Shown here: piece by piece, positions 6,375 through 7,552 of the stretch
How the letters are laid out: each line of letters starts with the position of its first letter
Position numbering within the stretch: the stretch's first letter is position 1
From: an uncultured Acidimicrobiaceae bacterium
Lineage (GTDB): Bacteria; Actinomycetota; Acidimicrobiia; Acidimicrobiales; Ilumatobacteraceae
DNA: 7,552 bases
Direction of reading: 5' to 3'
Assembly: GCA_903919215.1 (NCBI GenBank)
Contig: CAIXHI010000407.1
Location: 1 to 7,552 of the forward strand
Made by a program: the position numbers and the translations under genes
The notes under the pieces: model-generated
What the model was told of the DNA's origin: nothing
Databases searched by the model: none
What the model saw: only the letters and a program-made list of their open reading frames with translations

Positions 6375-6746
6375 TTACTTAGCCATCTTGGCGCCGTAGC
6401 GGCTGCGGGCTTGCTTGCGGTTCTTCACACCGGCTGCGTCGAGCGCGCCGCGAATGATCTTGTAGCGCACACCCGGAAGGTCGCGCACACGGCCGCCACG
6501 CACGAGCACGATGCTGTGCTCCTGCAGGTTGTGACCCTCGCCCGGGATGTAGGCGGTGACTTCGACACCCGAGGTGAGACGCACACGGGCCACCTTGCGC
6601 AGGGCCGAGTTCGGCTTCTTGGGGGTGTTGGTGTACACACGGGTGCACACACCACGACGCTGCGGCGAACCCTTGAGGGCCGGCGTCTTCGTCTTCGTGA
6701 ACTTGGTGCTGCGGCCCTGGCGGACCAGCTGCTGAATTGTGGGCAC
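6375..6746 (-). CDS. rpsL: 30S ribosomal protein S12, with Arg at position 88
   Basis: A 123-residue protein of the decoding centre that controls translational accuracy. MPTIQQLVRQGR, the TPKKPNSALRK loop (Lys43, Lys44), IPGEGHNLQEHS and LPGVRYKIIRGALD are all diagnostic. The start is GTG at 6746, preceded by AGAGGT with about 5 bases of spacing. The loop that normally reads GRVKDLPG reads GRVRDLPG here: residue 88 is Arg (codon CGC, 6485-6483 on the minus strand). This is the position of the streptomycin-resistance substitution K88R of M. tuberculosis (K87R in E. coli numbering). Lys43, the other main resistance site, is wild type. First gene of a two-gene operon with rpsG. Confidence 0.98.
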   Translation of the reverse strand: MPTIQQLVRQGRSTKFTKTKTPALKGSPQRRGVCTRVYTNTPKKPNSALRKVARVRLTSGVEVTAYIPGEGHNLQEHSIVLVRGGRVRDLPGVRYKIIRGALDAAGVKNRKQARSRYGAKMAK

Positions 6747-6780
6747 GTTCTACCTCTGGACGTCTTGAAAGGACCCTGCA

Positions 6781-6810
6781 ATGTTAAAGGCGCGCGTTCG
6801 AACGCGGCAA
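6781..6810 (-). promoter_or_regulatory. Promoter of rpsL-rpsG with a palindrome in the spacer
   Basis: On the minus strand TTGCCG (6810-6805) and TAACAT (6786-6781) form a plausible sigma-70-type -35/-10 pair with an 18-base spacer. Transcription would begin near 6774, leaving a leader of about 28 bases that contains the rpsL Shine-Dalgarno. The spacer carries a perfect 14-base palindrome, CGCGTTCGAACGCG, at 6793-6806. Nothing in the short leader looks like an S7 autoregulatory structure. Confidence 0.55.
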
Positions 6811-6838
6811 CCTTCTCCCACCATTTCGAGCAGAAGTT

Positions 6839-6880
6839 ATGACCATAGTCAGATGACCATGGTGCTAGGCCCACTAGCGT
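6839..6880 (+). promoter_or_regulatory. Promoter and repeated operator-like motifs of the toxin-antitoxin operon
   Basis: TGACCATAGT (6840-6849) and TGACCATGGT (6854-6863) are direct repeats identical at 9 of 10 positions with a 14-base period. Each has internal symmetry: TGAC-CATA-GTCA at 6840-6851 and the perfect palindrome ACCATGGT at 6856-6863. A further inverted repeat, GCTAG-GCCCA-CTAGC, lies at 6864-6878. A -35-like ATGACC (6853-6858), 16 bases, and a -10-like TAGCGT (6875-6880) would place transcription start at about the ATG at 6888. Phd-type antitoxins repress their own operon by binding palindromic sites that overlap the promoter, so these are candidate operators. Confidence 0.5.
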
Positions 6881-6887
6881 GAAGAGC

Positions 6888-7106
6888 ATGTCCGACCCCG
6901 CCGTCCCGGCCAGTGTCTTCAAGGCTCGCTGTCTCGCCCTGCTCGACGAAGTGGCCACCACCCACCGTTCACTGGTGATCACCAAGCACGGTGTGCCAGT
7001 CGCCCGCGTGGTGCCCATCGACAACCACGCAGTGGGCCACGGTTCAGTCACACTGCAGGCCGACGACGACGCCGACTACTTCACGGCCTCAGAGGATGGG
7101 GTCTGA
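6888..7106 (+). CDS. Phd/YefM-family antitoxin (VapB-like) of a type II toxin-antitoxin pair
   Basis: A 72-residue small protein with the Phd/YefM signature: ASVFKARCLALLDEVATTHR, then SLVITKHGVPVARVVPI, the N-terminal DNA-binding/dimer fold. The C-terminal tail is short and acidic (ADDDADYFTASEDGV), the part expected to wrap the toxin. I chose the ATG at 6888 because a TANNNT box ends 7 bases upstream, fitting a leaderless mRNA; a GTG at 6879 in frame would add three residues and would lie within that box. The stop and the toxin start form TGACATG with a one-base gap, so the pair is translationally coupled. It should neutralise the PIN-domain toxin and repress the operon. Confidence 0.9.
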   Translation: MSDPAVPASVFKARCLALLDEVATTHRSLVITKHGVPVARVVPIDNHAVGHGSVTLQADDDADYFTASEDGV

Positions 7107-7107
7107 C

Positions 7108-7518
7108 ATGCCGGGCGCAGATTCGCTGTTGCTCGACACCCACGCGCTGCTGTGGTGGCAGGCCGGCTCCGACCGCCTCTCCGCACGCGCCCGCCGCGCG
7201 ATCGACGCCGCGCCGCGACTGTTCCTCGCTGCCGCGTCCGTCTACGAACTCGCTGCCCTGGTCGGCCAAGGGCGTGTCGCCCTCGACCGGCCCACGCAGA
7301 TCTGGGTGCACGATCTCCTTGCCGACGGCATCGTCACCATCGCTGAACTGACGCCCACCATCGCCGTCGCCGCAGCACACCTCGACGACTTCCCCGGCGA
7401 TCTGACCGACCGGATGATCTACGCCACCGCCGTGCAGAACAGCCTGCCCCTGGTGTCCAAAGACCCACTGCTCGACGAGTACGCCCGCAGCCAAGGCGAC
7501 GTCACCCTGGTGTGGTGA
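7108..7518 (+). CDS. PIN-domain ribonuclease toxin (VapC family)
   Basis: A 136-residue PIN-domain protein, likely a magnesium-dependent endoribonuclease. The catalytic acidic residues can be placed: Asp10 in LLLDTHALLWW, Glu47 in SVYELAAL, Asp101 in DLTDRMIYATA, and Asp119 in LPLVSKDPLLDEY. All are present, so it looks active. Length fits the family, and the LLLDTHALLWW opening is typical of PIN toxins paired with Phd-type antitoxins. The ATG at 7108 is one base after the antitoxin stop; earlier in-frame starts lie inside the antitoxin gene. Known VapC enzymes cut tRNAs or the sarcin-ricin loop of 23S rRNA; the target here is not predictable. Base composition is like that of the neighbours, so there is no sign of very recent transfer. 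Confidence 0.93.
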   Translation: MPGADSLLLDTHALLWWQAGSDRLSARARRAIDAAPRLFLAAASVYELAALVGQGRVALDRPTQIWVHDLLADGIVTIAELTPTIAVAAAHLDDFPGDLTDRMIYATAVQNSLPLVSKDPLLDEYARSQGDVTLVW

Positions 7519-7552
7519 CGCGCAACCCCCGCGTTTGAAGGCGAAACCGCAC

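Noticed and set aside
6425..7051. 208-codon minus-strand frame running from the antitoxin gene through rpsL
   Set aside because: Overlaps rpsL on the same strand in another frame and the antitoxin in antisense; C-terminal half is Arg/Ser/Pro-rich without a fold.
7519..7552. Possible terminator after the PIN toxin
   Set aside because: Only a weak GTTT/AAAC pairing is visible and the sequence ends; not enough to call.

Overview
The window is GC-rich, densely coding bacterial chromosome with strong G/C preference at third codon positions, several GTG starts and apparent leaderless promoters. This fits a high-GC actinobacterium. The lineage inside Actinomycetota (for example Acidimicrobiia) cannot be settled from the sequence.

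Layout: (1) 1-1515 (+), the 3' part of an FMN/[4Fe-4S]/FAD old-yellow-enzyme-type oxidoreductase whose start lies off the left edge. Its first 150 bases are a near-copy of 511-660 and join the barrel at a non-homologous point, so the left end is either a rearranged gene or a chimeric join. (2) 1542-3189 (+), purE-purK, the two-step CO2-fixing branch of purine synthesis, separated by a single base. (3) 3176-5324 (-), a 14-helix DHA2-type drug exporter followed by an overlapping TetR-family regulator. The tetR 3' end overlaps the purK 3' end. (4) 5370-5837 (+), a GNAT acetyltransferase divergent from the exporter. The 46-bp gap holds one inverted repeat whose two arms look like the -10 boxes of both promoters. 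(5) 5846-5869, a strong hairpin terminator between convergent genes. (6) 5891-6746 (-), rpsL-rpsG (ribosomal proteins S12 and S7) without fusA/tuf downstream. (7) 6888-7518 (+), a Phd/YefM-type antitoxin and PIN-domain (VapC) toxin pair, divergent from rpsL.

Functional reading: exporter, TetR regulator and acetyltransferase form a plausible locally controlled detoxification module. The toxin-antitoxin pair has its own promoter with repeated operator-like motifs. The purine and ribosomal genes are housekeeping. The points most worth checking are the chimeric left end, the arginine at S12 position 88 (a known streptomycin-resistance state elsewhere), the shared TetR operator candidate, the repeats ahead of the toxin-antitoxin operon, and the shortened str operon. 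I did not find a clearly new multi-gene system.
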